Part shown: positions 9,061-18,137 of the stretch, piece by piece
Layout: each line of letters starts with the position of its first letter
How positions within the stretch are numbered: the first letter of the stretch is position 1
Source of the DNA: Sphingobacteriales bacterium
GTDB lineage: Bacteria > Bacteroidota > Bacteroidia > Sphingobacteriales > Sphingobacteriaceae
Direction of reading: 5' to 3'
Assembly: GCA_028288165.1 (NCBI GenBank)
Contig: JAQBOG010000001.1
Span: 18,850 to 82,849, forward strand
Length of the DNA: 64,000 nucleotides
Made by a program: the position numbers and the translations under genes
The notes under the pieces: model-generated
What the model was told of the DNA's origin: nothing
Seen by the model: the letters and a program-made list of their open reading frames with translations, nothing else
Databases searched by the model: none

Positions 9061-9870
9061 ATGAAAAAAATATTAATCATCGCACTTTGCTTGTATTCAA
9101 GTTTAGGTTTTGCACAACGGATTAAAGGAAGTGATACCGTTTTACCGCTTTCACAAAAAGAAGCTGAAGTTTTCGGCAAGAAAAATAAAGGTTCTAAACT
9201 GATAGTAACAGGAGGCGGAACAGGTATTGGCTTTACTGCACTGATAGATGGTAACACAGATATCGCTATGGCATCACGTAAAATTAAATTAGACGAACGC
9301 CTAAAATTACAAGATGCTGGTAAAGCATTTAAAGAAGTAATTATCTCTTATGATGCTTTGGGTGTAGTAGTTAACCCAGCTAATAAAGTAAGTCAGCTTA
9401 CCCGCGAACAATTGGAAGGTATTTTTACCGGAAAAATCACTAACTGGAAAGCAGTTGGCGGCGATGATTTGAAAATTGTGGTTTACAGTCGCGAAACAAG
9501 CTCTGGAACGTATGAGTTTTTTAAAGAGCATGTGATGAACAAAAAGAACTATGCTTCTGCGGTTTTAAACTTGCCTGCAACAGGCGCTATCATCGAATCG
9601 GTAAGTCAAACAAAAGGATCCATTGGTTATGTGGGATTAGCTTACTTAGAAAAAGATGTGAAGGCGTTGAAAGTTTCGTTTGATAAAGGCAAGAATTACA
9701 TTGCACCATCAATGGCTACTGCGAAAAACAAAACGTATCCAATTACTCGTCCGCTGTACTTCTACTATTTAACTAAAAGCGAAAAGTCTTTAAAACCATT
9801 TATCGATTTTACTTTATCGGCAGAAGGACAAGATATAGTTGAAAAAGTAGGGTACGTACCACTTAACTAG
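9061..9870 (+). CDS. pstS: PstS-like phosphate-binding protein, periplasmic form
   Basis: A 269-residue second PstS. It has a cleavable signal (residues 1-18, ends GFAQ) and then runs colinearly with the previous protein, sharing long identical stretches around GSDTVLPLSQKEAEVF and SRETSSGTYEFFKEH, so the two arose by tandem duplication. One membrane-tethered and one soluble copy could differ in affinity or mobility; that is inference. The next gene, pstC, is 204 bases away, separated by a mobile-looking repeat. Confidence 0.9.
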   Translation: MKKILIIALCLYSSLGFAQRIKGSDTVLPLSQKEAEVFGKKNKGSKLIVTGGGTGIGFTALIDGNTDIAMASRKIKLDERLKLQDAGKAFKEVIISYDALGVVVNPANKVSQLTREQLEGIFTGKITNWKAVGGDDLKIVVYSRETSSGTYEFFKEHVMNKKNYASAVLNLPATGAIIESVSQTKGSIGYVGLAYLEKDVKALKVSFDKGKNYIAPSMATAKNKTYPITRPLYFYYLTKSEKSLKPFIDFTLSAEGQDIVEKVGYVPLN

Positions 9871-9938
9871 ATATAATATTGACTGGGATAGATCTTAGGG
9901 ATGTCTGTTCATAGGATATTTTTGAGATTTATCCGGGA

Positions 9939-10019
9939 TTTGCGTTAGGGATTGAAGTGAAAATCCTTTTTGCCCCTTCGCAAAAAGATTGCAACGAAAA
10001 GCCCGCCCGAACGCCCAAA
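9939..10019 (+). repeat. Dispersed ~85-bp hairpin repeat, copy 1
   Basis: Begins TTTGCGTTAGGGATTG and ends GAACGCCCAAA; the outer ends pair with each other and the centre contains CTTTTTGC/GCAAAAAG arms. Six further copies lie at 14153, 16686, 33530, 36064, 39585 and 51446. This one sits inside the phosphate operon between pstS and pstC, where its folded RNA could lower or stabilise downstream expression. Confidence 0.85.
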
Positions 10020-10074
10020 TTACATCGAATAACAGATCGTAATACCAAACTTTCCATCATACTTATAGCTCGCT

Positions 10075-11277
10075 TTGAAGAAGTTTTTAAAACAGATCCC
10101 GGAAAAGTTAATTGAACTATTAATGCGTATCAGTGCATTGGTGACTAGTATTACCATTATAATGATCGTATTCTTTTTGTTTCGCGAAGGTGTGGGAATT
10201 TTTAAATCCCCCTCCGTTGAGAAAGGATATGTGATTGCTGTTAATAAAAGCAATGCTGTTGAAACGCTGAACAGTACACAGTTAAAAAATATCTACGATC
10301 AGGAGATTACCAACTGGAAAACTTTAGGAGGTAAATCGCAAGAAATTACGGTGTTTCGGGTAGAAGATATCACCAACTATTACAGCGAAGAGGAGCTGGG
10401 GGCAAACATGGAATACCTGCCCGCAAAAATTAGCGAAGTGCTTGCTAAAACTCCGGGTATGATTGCCTTTTTTCCATCAACTTATCTGGTTAAAAATTTT
10501 AAAGGAAAAGTATTACCATTAAAAAACATTTCTGTAGCCAACTTTTTAGGCGGAACGGAATGGTTCCCAACAGCGCAACCTTCTGCACAATTCGGAGCCT
10601 GGCCCTTGATTTTAGGAACATTGTACGTAAGCTTAATTGCGATATTACTAGCATTACCCTTAGGACTTGCGACCGCCGTTTACCTGGCGGAAATTGCTGA
10701 CAAAAGAACCCGGAATTTTCTGAAACCAGTAATCGAACTGCTGGCAGGAATACCCTCAGTAGTTTATGGATTTTTTGGGTTGGTAGTGATTGTGCCGATA
10801 CTTAAAAACACGTTCCATTTAGATTCTGGTCAATCGGGTTTAGCAGGGGGGATTTTGTTAGCAATTATGGCTTTGCCCACCATTATTACCGTTTCGGAAG
10901 ATGCATTGCACAATACGCCTAACGCCATGCGGGAAGCAAGTTTAGCGATGGGAGCTTCCAAATGGCAAACCATCTGCCGAATTGTGGTGCCGTATTCTTC
11001 ATCGGGAATAACGGCTGCAGCAATATTAGGAATTGGCCGGGCAATGGGAGAAACCATGGCGGTATTAATGGTTACTGGTAATGCAGCAGTGGTTCCGCAT
11101 TCCATTTTTGAACCTTTAAGAACTATTCCGGCAACTATTGCAGCCGAATTAGGTGAAGCGCCACAAGGCGGGTTACATTATCAGGCCTTATTCACGCTAG
11201 GTTGTATCCTGTTTATCATGACCGTTTCGGCTAATTTAATGGCCGGCTATATCTCTAAAAAGAAAAGATTAGCCTAA
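10075..11277 (+). CDS. pstC: Phosphate ABC transporter permease PstC with PstS-like insert
   Basis: A 400-residue inner-membrane permease. One transmembrane helix (about 20-38) is followed by a periplasmic insert (about 50-165), then the usual permease helices. The insert contains VNKSNAVETLNSTQLKNI and ITNWKTLGG, which align with VNPANKVSQLTREQLEGI and ITNWKAVGG in the neighbouring PstS proteins, so it is a partial PstS lobe built into the permease, a layout known in Bacteroidetes PstC. The permease coupling motif EASLAMGASKWQTI and the GRAMGETMAV segment are present. The start is a TTG; the next in-frame ATG (10123) would cut into the first helix region. Confidence 0.9.
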   Translation: MKKFLKQIPEKLIELLMRISALVTSITIIMIVFFLFREGVGIFKSPSVEKGYVIAVNKSNAVETLNSTQLKNIYDQEITNWKTLGGKSQEITVFRVEDITNYYSEEELGANMEYLPAKISEVLAKTPGMIAFFPSTYLVKNFKGKVLPLKNISVANFLGGTEWFPTAQPSAQFGAWPLILGTLYVSLIAILLALPLGLATAVYLAEIADKRTRNFLKPVIELLAGIPSVVYGFFGLVVIVPILKNTFHLDSGQSGLAGGILLAIMALPTIITVSEDALHNTPNAMREASLAMGASKWQTICRIVVPYSSSGITAAAILGIGRAMGETMAVLMVTGNAAVVPHSIFEPLRTIPATIAAELGEAPQGGLHYQALFTLGCILFIMTVSANLMAGYISKKKRLA

Positions 11278-11329
11278 ATACGCACCAAATAACAAGCATT
11301 ACTCAATACGCATTACGCACAACGCAAAA

Positions 11330-12202
11330 ATGAAAATCAGTATCAACCAACGGAAACGCTATACCCAAAACATTGCTTTTTGGATATTTCGCTTACTCAG
11401 CTTCATGGTTGTGGCTATCTTATTCATCATTCTTTGTTTTTTAATTTACAACGGTATAAAGGTAATTAGTTGGGATTTTTTAACCCAAATGCCGGAGGAC
11501 GGAATGACTAAAGGGGGAATTTATCCTGCCATTATTGGTACACTTTGTTTAATTGCCGGGAGCATGGTTTTCGCTTTTCCTGTCGGAGTTTTATCGGCCA
11601 TTTACATGAACGAATATGCCAGTGATGGTTGGATAAAAAAGCTACTCAATCAAATGACAAGCAATTTAGCCGGGATTCCGTCGATTGTATTTGGCCTTTT
11701 TGGAATGGCTTTATTTGTAAACAAATTCGGATTTGGCGATAGCATTTTGGCAGGTTCGCTTACGTTGGGATTAATGGTTTTACCAGTGATTATTCGTACA
11801 ACGGAAGAAGCTTTGAAAGCAGTAAATGATACGTTTCGTCATGCCAGTTTAGCTTTGGGTTCCAGCAAATGGCAAACTACCCGTCGAGTGGTACTTCCTA
11901 TGGCATTCCCGAATATTATTACCGGTGTCATTCTTTCTATTGGTCGTGTTTCTGGTGAAACGGCCCCCATATTATTTACGGTTGCAGCATACTTTTTACC
12001 GAGGTTACCTCACGGGATATTTGACCAGGTAATGGCCTTGCCGTATCATTTATATGTGATTATTACCAGTGGAACTAACATCGAAGAAAGCCGACCAATT
12101 GCTTATGGAACTGCATTGGTTTTAATTACCATCGTTTTAATAATGAATTTAATTGCCAATGCTTTCCGCAGATATTTTGGAAAGAAAGTAAAAATGAACT
12201 AA
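11330..12202 (+). CDS. pstA: Phosphate ABC transporter permease PstA
   Basis: A 290-residue inner-membrane permease partner of PstC with about six helices. Family motifs include NEYASDGW, NLAGIPSIVFGLFG, the coupling loop HASLALGSSKWQTT and the GRVSGETAPILFT segment. It pairs with PstC to form the phosphate channel powered by PstB, the next gene 47 bases downstream. Confidence 0.93.
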   Translation: MKISINQRKRYTQNIAFWIFRLLSFMVVAILFIILCFLIYNGIKVISWDFLTQMPEDGMTKGGIYPAIIGTLCLIAGSMVFAFPVGVLSAIYMNEYASDGWIKKLLNQMTSNLAGIPSIVFGLFGMALFVNKFGFGDSILAGSLTLGLMVLPVIIRTTEEALKAVNDTFRHASLALGSSKWQTTRRVVLPMAFPNIITGVILSIGRVSGETAPILFTVAAYFLPRLPHGIFDQVMALPYHLYVIITSGTNIEESRPIAYGTALVLITIVLIMNLIANAFRRYFGKKVKMN

Positions 12203-12249
12203 GGCTTTAAAACAGAAGTTCAATAATCAGATTACAAGCAATACTGAAT

Positions 12250-13002
12250 ATGCATAAGATAGAAACTAAAGAGATAAACCTGCATTACGGCAACTTCCAT
12301 GCATTAAAAGGTATTAATTTAGTAGCAAAAGAAAACACGGTTACCGCCTTAATTGGCCCTTCTGGTTGTGGTAAATCAACCTATTTGCGTTTGTTTAACC
12401 GGATGAATGATCTGATTGATAATGTGGAAATAAGCGGTCAGGTTTTGGTGGATGGTGAAGATATTTATGGCCGGAAAGTGCAGGTAGACGATCTGAGGAA
12501 AAAGGTAGGGATGGTGTTTCAAAAGCCAAATCCGTTCCCGAAATCGATTTATGAAAACGTGGCTTATGGCTTACGGGTGAATGGCATAAACGACAAAAAA
12601 TTTATCGAAGAACGGGTAGTTAGTTCATTAGAGCAAGCGGCACTTTGGGAAGAAGTAAAAGATAAACTGAACAAGTCGGCATTTGAATTATCGGGCGGAC
12701 AACAACAACGCTTGTGTATTGCCAGGGCTTTGGCCGTTCAGCCTTCTGTTTTGTTGATGGATGAACCTGCATCTGCTTTAGATCCACTTTCTACCTCAAA
12801 AATTGAAGAATTAATTCATACATTAAAGAAGGATTATACCATCATCATTGTAACCCATAACATGCAGCAAGCAGGTCGGGTAAGTGATTATACAGCTTTC
12901 TTTTATATGGGTACGCTGGTTGAGTTTAATGAAACGAAAATCATTTTTACCAATCCTAAAAATATACAAACACAAAATTACATTACTGGTAGGTTTGGTT
13001 GA
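12250..13002 (+). CDS. pstB: Phosphate ABC transporter ATPase PstB
   Basis: A 250-residue ATPase of the Pst transporter. Walker A is GPSGCGKST (about residues 37-45), the Q-loop is in VFQKPNPFP, the ABC signature is LSGGQQQRL, Walker B is VLLMDEPAS and the switch histidine is in [20 protein letters not shown] is characteristic of PstB. It energises phosphate import through PstC and PstA and lies directly before phoU. Confidence 0.95.
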   Translation: MHKIETKEINLHYGNFHALKGINLVAKENTVTALIGPSGCGKSTYLRLFNRMNDLIDNVEISGQVLVDGEDIYGRKVQVDDLRKKVGMVFQKPNPFPKSIYENVAYGLRVNGINDKKFIEERVVSSLEQAALWEEVKDKLNKSAFELSGGQQQRLCIARALAVQPSVLLMDEPASALDPLSTSKIEELIHTLKKDYTIIIVTHNMQQAGRVSDYTAFFYMGTLVEFNETKIIFTNPKNIQTQNYITGRFG

Positions 13003-13061
13003 TGAACACGCCAAGTGCTTTCAGTATTTAATTCATTAACAATTTATCTAATACCCATTCT

Positions 13062-13736
13062 ATGACTCATCTTGAATCTGAATTACAACAACTAAAAAAC
13101 AACCTGGTAGAGATGTGGACGCTGGTAAAAAATCAGCTTTCAAAAGCCAAAGAGGCATTGGTTACAGAAGATAAAGATTTGGCCCGGGAAGTGATTTCGC
13201 TGGAAAAAAGGGTGAATTCATTTGAATTGAGCATTGATAAAGACAGCGAAAATATATTTGCCTTATTTAGTCCGGTTGCTGTTGATTTACGCCTGGTGCT
13301 GGCTGTTATAAAAATCAATAATAATTTAGAACGCCAGGGAGATTGTGCCAAAGGGATTGCCAAATTCGTGATTGATATTGATAGCTCATTTGATAAAAAC
13401 CTGCTTACGATCACTCGAATAATTGAGATGTTTGATGAAAACATTGTAATGCTCAACGAACTTATCGAAGCGTTCGAAAAAGAAGATGGTATCATTGCCC
13501 GTAAAACCTTCAAGCGTGATGAGTTTCTGGATATCATCAACGACGAATCAACTTCTATCGTAGCAAATTATATCCGCAGTAATCCGGATGGTGCGGAGCA
13601 AGCTTTACAAATTTTATCCATCATCCGCAAACTCGAAAGAGCTGGAGATCACTCGAAAAATATTGCTGAAGAGATCATTTTTTATGCCGAAGCGAAGATT
13701 TTGAAGCATGAGGTGAAGGAGAAAAAGAAGAAGTAA
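13062..13736 (+). CDS. phoU: Phosphate transport regulator PhoU
   Basis: A 224-residue helical protein made of two three-helix repeats, as in PhoU. The two metal-binding type motifs appear as LERQGDCAKGIAKF in the first half and LERAGDHSKNIAEEI in the second. PhoU connects the Pst transporter to phosphate-dependent signalling and restrains uptake when phosphate is sufficient. It closes the operon; the last residues are lysine-rich. Confidence 0.93.
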   Translation: MTHLESELQQLKNNLVEMWTLVKNQLSKAKEALVTEDKDLAREVISLEKRVNSFELSIDKDSENIFALFSPVAVDLRLVLAVIKINNNLERQGDCAKGIAKFVIDIDSSFDKNLLTITRIIEMFDENIVMLNELIEAFEKEDGIIARKTFKRDEFLDIINDESTSIVANYIRSNPDGAEQALQILSIIRKLERAGDHSKNIAEEIIFYAEAKILKHEVKEKKKK

Positions 13737-14152
13737 TTGTGAGTTTTCTGTGTGTTTGCAGCTCTGGTTTGCTGATTACCAATTTTCTTTTAACTGTGAA
13801 AAACCCGCCGATCGCAAATATGCAGAACGTATGTTGTAGTGATCTTTTATCTCAATTAATTGTATCATCTCAAGGCAAACACATCACAAAAATTTAGAAT
13901 TATCTGAAAAGCAAGTTTCTGGTTTTCATCGGTTGGTTCAGTCCCGTCATTCATTCCAAATCCTCATTTTGCCTGCCTTTAAGCCACCACACATTGCGGG
14001 TTTTCCATTGCTGCCGGGTTTATAAAGGAAAAGCCTGTTTCCTTCAGCGTTCAAATAAAGAAAGGTTGTAAGTTTGATTTAAGCGTATATATCTTCGATT
14101 TAAAAATGAGCGATTGTTATTAATAAACACAATATTTTGAAACTTAAAAGGG

Positions 14153-14257
14153 TTTTGCGTTAGGGATTGTAGTGAAAATCCTTTTTTTGTCACCTTGAGC
14201 GAAGTCGACAGGCGACAAAAAAAGATTGGAACGAAAAGCCCGCCCGAACGCCCAAAA
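14153..14257 (+). repeat. Dispersed hairpin repeat, copy 2 (long loop)
   Basis: Same ends as copy 1 but the central loop is longer, with TGTCACCTTGAGCGAAGTCG followed by ACAGGCGACA, giving an extra stem. It lies in an otherwise gene-free stretch (13737-14391) between phoU and the broken tauE gene. Confidence 0.8.
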
Positions 14258-14470
14258 ACAGATATTAATAATCGGAAAGTTAGGTTATAAGACAATAACT
14301 TCATTTAAATTCTATATACATTTTCAAATTAACAAGACCTAATAAATCTCCATTTTTTTTCATCTTTGCGTTTTCAATGTCAACCAATCAAAATGGAATT
14401 TGAAGAAATTGTTGAAGGAAGATATAAATGCCTAAGTGTATATATGGTAGACACTGATTTTGCGTAATTA

Positions 14471-15156
14471 ATGTCTCCCGGGAACGCAAACGTAATAAAT
14501 AAGATATCATCCTTACAATCGTATTCACTGTTTATTGTAGGCTTTACAAGCTTAATAGGCTCGATAAATAACCTCAGAAAAGGCGAAGTAAATATAAAAG
14601 CGGCATTGGTTTTCGAAGCTTCATCAATGGTTACAGTCCTGCTGATCCGGAAGTTTCTAATACCCATTATACCCAAAAATTTAATAACTATTAACGGTTT
14701 TACCGTGACCGAATCTTTACTAACCATGGTATTGTTTGGAGTGATTCGAGATAAAAATACAGTAGCCTTTGAAAAAGAATGTTCTGATTGCGTGAAGTTT
14801 TTCAAGGCTTTGGGATATGGGGTTAGCATTGGTTTAGTTACCGGATTACTTGGTGCCGGGGGTGGATTTTTACTGATTCCGGCTTTGGTGCATCTTATCA
14901 AATTACCCATGAAGAAAGCTATTGCCACTTCCTTGTTTATTATTTCACTGAATTCACTAATAGGTTTTACTGGAGACTTAGGGCATTTTAAAATACACTG
15001 GGCATTCCTTTTGATAATCACACTAATAGCTGTTATTGGCGTATTTGTGGAGGATTTATTGGTGAAAAAATCCCTGCTCAAAAGCTTAAAAAGGTCTTTG
15101 GTTGGTTCGTGTTATTAATGGGGATATTTGTTATCGTCAAAGAAGTGTTAAACTAA
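14471..15156 (+). pseudogene. Degenerate TauE/SafE sulfite exporter
   Basis: The frame encodes most of a TauE/SafE permease: YSLFIVGFTSLIGS near its start and a second copy of the motif GLVTGLLGAGGGFLLIPAL. Two defects show it is broken. The N-terminal helix pair with the first glycine-rich motif, normally about 45 residues, is absent before YSLFIV. Near 15050 one base is missing (GTGGAGGATTT where GTGGGAGGATTT would keep frame), so the annotated frame ends early at 15118, whereas the next frame continues with the expected C-terminus (KLKKVFGWFVLLMGIFVIVK) to a TAA at 15154-15156. It heads a sulfur cluster, so sulfite/sulfonate export was probably the lost function. Confidence 0.75.
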
Positions 15157-15226
15157 ATTACATGAGTCACATATGTCGAAGATTAGCTGTTAATGAATAA
15201 TGAAACTTGTATATTGATTTGAATCT

Positions 15227-16645
15227 ATGATTATTGAACAGATTTATACCGGATGTTTGGCACAGGGTGCTTATTACATTCAATCAGGAAGTGAAGCTGC
15301 TATTATTGATCCCCTACGAGAGATAAATCCATATTTGGAAAAAGCGAAAGCAAAAGGAGCAACCATTAAATATGTACTCGAAACGCACTTTCATGCCGAT
15401 TTTGTTTCCGGCCATATAGATCTTGCAAAGCACACTGGCGCCACAATCATTTACGGGCCTCATGCAAATCCAACATTCAATGCGTACATCGCAACAGATC
15501 AGGAAGAATTCAAAGTTGGCGATATTATCATCAAAATCCTTCACACGCCTGGTCACACCATGGAATCAACTTCCTACTTGTTATTGGATAAGGATGGTTC
15601 ACAAAAAGCATTATTTTCTGGCGACACCTTATTTATCGGCGATGTTGGCCGGCCGGATTTAGCTCAAAAGGCAGCCCACATGTCTCAGGAAGAACTTGCG
15701 GGACTCTTATTTGAATCGCTCCGGAGTAAAATAATGCCTTTGAATGATGATGTAATTGTTTATCCCGCACACGGAGCAGGTTCGGCTTGTGGCAAAAACA
15801 TGAGTAAAGAAACTACCGATACCTTGGGAAATCAAAAGAGAACCAACTATGCATTGCGGGCAAACATGACCAAGGAAGAATTTATTAAGGAAGTTACTGC
15901 TGGTTTAACCGCCCCGCCATCGTATTTTCCACTTAACGTTAAAATGAACCGGGAAGGCTACCAAAGTTTTGAAAAAGTGCTTGAGAAAGGCATGCACGAG
16001 TTAAACCCGGATGCATTTGAACTTGCAGCTAATGAAACCGGAGCTGTTTTATTAGATACCCGAAGCCCAGAAGTATATGCCGCTGGCTTTATTCCGAACG
16101 CTATAAACATTGGCATTGATGGTAATTTTGCGCCATGGGTAGGGGCACTCATTCCGGATATTAAACAAGAATTATTGATCATAACGGATAATGGGCGTGA
16201 AGAAGAAGTGATCACCCGACTATCCAGAGTTGGATATGATTACACGATTGGTTTTTTAAAAGGCGGCATAGAAGCTTGGAAAGCTGCAGGAAAGGAGGTT
16301 GACCTTATAGAATCTGTAACGGCAGAAGAGCTTGCAGAACGTTTGAATGAAGGCGACGAAGTGAATATTGTTGATGTTCGAAAAAGCACGGAGCATGTTT
16401 CAGAGCATGTGATAGACTCCAAAAATGTGCCTCTGGATTATATAAATGAACACATGAGCCAGGTTGATAAAAATAAAATCCAGTATGTGCATTGTGAAAG
16501 CGGGTATCGTTCCATGATTTTTGCTTCCATTCTTAGAGCTCGCGGGTATAATAATCTTATAAATATCAAGGGCGGCTTCAAAAGCTTAAAAGAATCGGGC
16601 AAGTTTAAATTGAGCCCTTTTGTTTGCCCAAGTGCACTAATTTAA
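15227..16645 (+). CDS. MBL-fold hydrolase with two rhodanese domains
   Basis: A 472-residue sulfur-handling protein. Residues 1-about 230 form an ETHE1-like metallo-beta-lactamase domain with THFHADFVSGH (metal ligands H54, H56, D58), TPGHTMES, SGDTLFIGDVGRPD and YPAHGAGSACG. Two rhodanese domains follow (about 260-360 and 370-470). The second has an active-site loop HCESGYRS with the sulfur-carrying cysteine at about 423; the first has TDNGREE in the matching place and lacks the cysteine, so is probably structural. Relatives oxidise glutathione or low-molecular-weight persulfides. The neighbouring YeeE/YedE genes support a role in sulfane sulfur metabolism. Confidence 0.9.
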   Translation: MIIEQIYTGCLAQGAYYIQSGSEAAIIDPLREINPYLEKAKAKGATIKYVLETHFHADFVSGHIDLAKHTGATIIYGPHANPTFNAYIATDQEEFKVGDIIIKILHTPGHTMESTSYLLLDKDGSQKALFSGDTLFIGDVGRPDLAQKAAHMSQEELAGLLFESLRSKIMPLNDDVIVYPAHGAGSACGKNMSKETTDTLGNQKRTNYALRANMTKEEFIKEVTAGLTAPPSYFPLNVKMNREGYQSFEKVLEKGMHELNPDAFELAANETGAVLLDTRSPEVYAAGFIPNAINIGIDGNFAPWVGALIPDIKQELLIITDNGREEEVITRLSRVGYDYTIGFLKGGIEAWKAAGKEVDLIESVTAEELAERLNEGDEVNIVDVRKSTEHVSEHVIDSKNVPLDYINEHMSQVDKNKIQYVHCESGYRSMIFASILRARGYNNLINIKGGFKSLKESGKFKLSPFVCPSALI

Positions 16646-16685
16646 GTGCGTAATACAGGAAGTAAAAAATAAAGAAATAAGTGCT

Positions 16686-16768
16686 TTTTGGCGTTCGGGC
16701 GGGCTTTTCGTTGCAATCTTTTTGCCGATAGGAGCAAAAAGGATTTTCACTTCAATCCCTAACGCAAA
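16686..16768 (-). repeat. Dispersed hairpin repeat, copy 3
   Basis: Opposite orientation to copies 1 and 2: starts TTTGGCGTTCGGGCGGG and ends CAATCCCTAACGCAAA. It lies between the MBL/rhodanese gene and the YeeE pair. Confidence 0.82.
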
Positions 16769-16937
16769 TCGGACTACGGGCTAAAAATTGTGCTTAATTC
16801 GATACAATTTTTGCGTAGCTAATAAGTATTGAACAATTGGAATAAAACCTATAAGTCTTTTTCACTTACCTCTTGGTTTTATTACGGTATTAATTTTTTT
16901 AAAATGATCTTTCACTTGTTCTATAATCTATTAAATA

Positions 16938-17495
16938 ATGCTTGAATTACTTAAACAACCATGGCCCTGGTATACTTCGGGCATTGCAATTGCTTTTACG
17001 ATGGTTTTACTCCTGTTTTTCGGAAAATCTTTTGGAGTTTCGTCTAATTTAAAAACCATGTGTACCATAGCCGGTGCAGGAAAAAGAGTTAAATTCTTTG
17101 ATTTCGACTGGAAAGCCCAGAAATGGAATCTCTTATTTTTGTTAGGGTCAGTGTTCGGTGGGGTAATCGCATCTAATTTTTTAACTAATGATGAACCCTT
17201 AAAATTATCAGCTGCTACAATAAAAGATATTAACGAGCTGGGAATAGTTTTCGATGGCGGACTTAATCCTTCTCAAATTTTTGGTCTTGAGTTTCTGAGT
17301 TCGTTTAAAGGATTTTTGACATTGCTATTAGGTGGTGTATTAGTTGGTTTTGGCTCCCGTTATGCTGGTGGCTGTACTTCTGGTCATGCAATTAGCGGCT
17401 TGTCGAATTTACAAATACCCTCACTGTTGGCGGTTATTGGTTTTTTTGCAGGTGGTTTAATCATGACTCATTTTCTGTTACCCTATATTTTCTAA
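16938..17495 (+). CDS. YeeE/YedE family transporter half (TsuA-like)
   Basis: A 185-residue integral membrane protein with four to five helices. It carries the family cysteine motif in GGCTSGHAISGLS and an additional conserved cysteine in KTMCTIAGAG, the kind of thiol path used by the thiosulfate transporter TsuA. The following gene encodes the second half, starting five bases after the stop, so the two probably assemble into one transporter. Confidence 0.88.
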   Translation: MLELLKQPWPWYTSGIAIAFTMVLLLFFGKSFGVSSNLKTMCTIAGAGKRVKFFDFDWKAQKWNLLFLLGSVFGGVIASNFLTNDEPLKLSAATIKDINELGIVFDGGLNPSQIFGLEFLSSFKGFLTLLLGGVLVGFGSRYAGGCTSGHAISGLSNLQIPSLLAVIGFFAGGLIMTHFLLPYIF

Positions 17496-17499
17496 GATC

Positions 17500-17913
17500 A
17501 TGAAAGGATTAAAATTCATATTAACAGGTATTTTTTTCGGAATTGTGATGGCAAAATCAGAGGCCATATCCTGGTACCGAATTCAAGAAATGTTCCGTTT
17601 CCAATCATTCCACATGTATGGAATTATCGGTACAGCAGTAATTCTTGGTGCAATTGCGGTGTTCGTAATCAAAAAATTCAAGTTAAAAGATTCGGCGGGG
17701 AATCCAATAACTTTTACGGATAAGGAAAAAAGCTGGAGAAAATACATTTTTGGGGGATCGATATTTGGTTTGGGCTGGGCGTTGACCGGTGCTTGTCCGG
17801 GGCCTATGTTTGTAAATGTGGGTTACGGATATTGGGCTATGTTGGTTGTTATTTTGGGAGCCCTATTGGGGACATATCTCTATGGTGTATTTCAAAAAAA
17901 ACTTCCTCATTAA
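17500..17913 (+). CDS. YeeE/YedE (DUF6691-type) transporter half
   Basis: A 137-residue membrane protein with about four helices. It has the second YeeE-type cysteine motif in LTGACPGPMFVNVG. It begins five bases after the preceding YeeE gene and is probably its partner in moving thiosulfate or a related sulfur compound across the inner membrane, feeding the MBL/rhodanese enzyme upstream. Confidence 0.87.
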   Translation: MKGLKFILTGIFFGIVMAKSEAISWYRIQEMFRFQSFHMYGIIGTAVILGAIAVFVIKKFKLKDSAGNPITFTDKEKSWRKYIFGGSIFGLGWALTGACPGPMFVNVGYGYWAMLVVILGALLGTYLYGVFQKKLPH

Positions 17914-17932
17914 GTAGTTTTTAATCAATGCT

Positions 17933-18112
17933 ATGTATTTATATATAGGTCTTTGGGTTACGCTGATAGGCTTACAAACCTCTCTGTTTTTAAACCCGAC
18001 AGCAATGGAAAACCCGGAATGGTGCGTCGGCATTAAAGCGATGGGACATGAGGATTTGCAATGCATGGCGGGACTGATGCAACCGATGATACACCGTAAC
18101 TTGCTTTTCTAA
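17933..18112 (+). CDS. Possible 59-residue small protein
   Basis: An ATG 19 bases after the YeeE pair opens 59 codons with a hydrophobic N-terminus (YLYIGLWVTLIGLQTSLFL) and a tail with two cysteines. It may be a small membrane protein of the same operon or a remnant of a larger gene. I do not recognise it. Confidence 0.4.
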   Translation: MYLYIGLWVTLIGLQTSLFLNPTAMENPEWCVGIKAMGHEDLQCMAGLMQPMIHRNLLF

Positions 18113-18137
18113 ACTATCTTAAAATCATATCTAGTAC

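Noticed and set aside
14044..14304. 86-codon minus-strand frame
   Set aside because: It is formed largely by the dispersed hairpin repeat and has no protein features.
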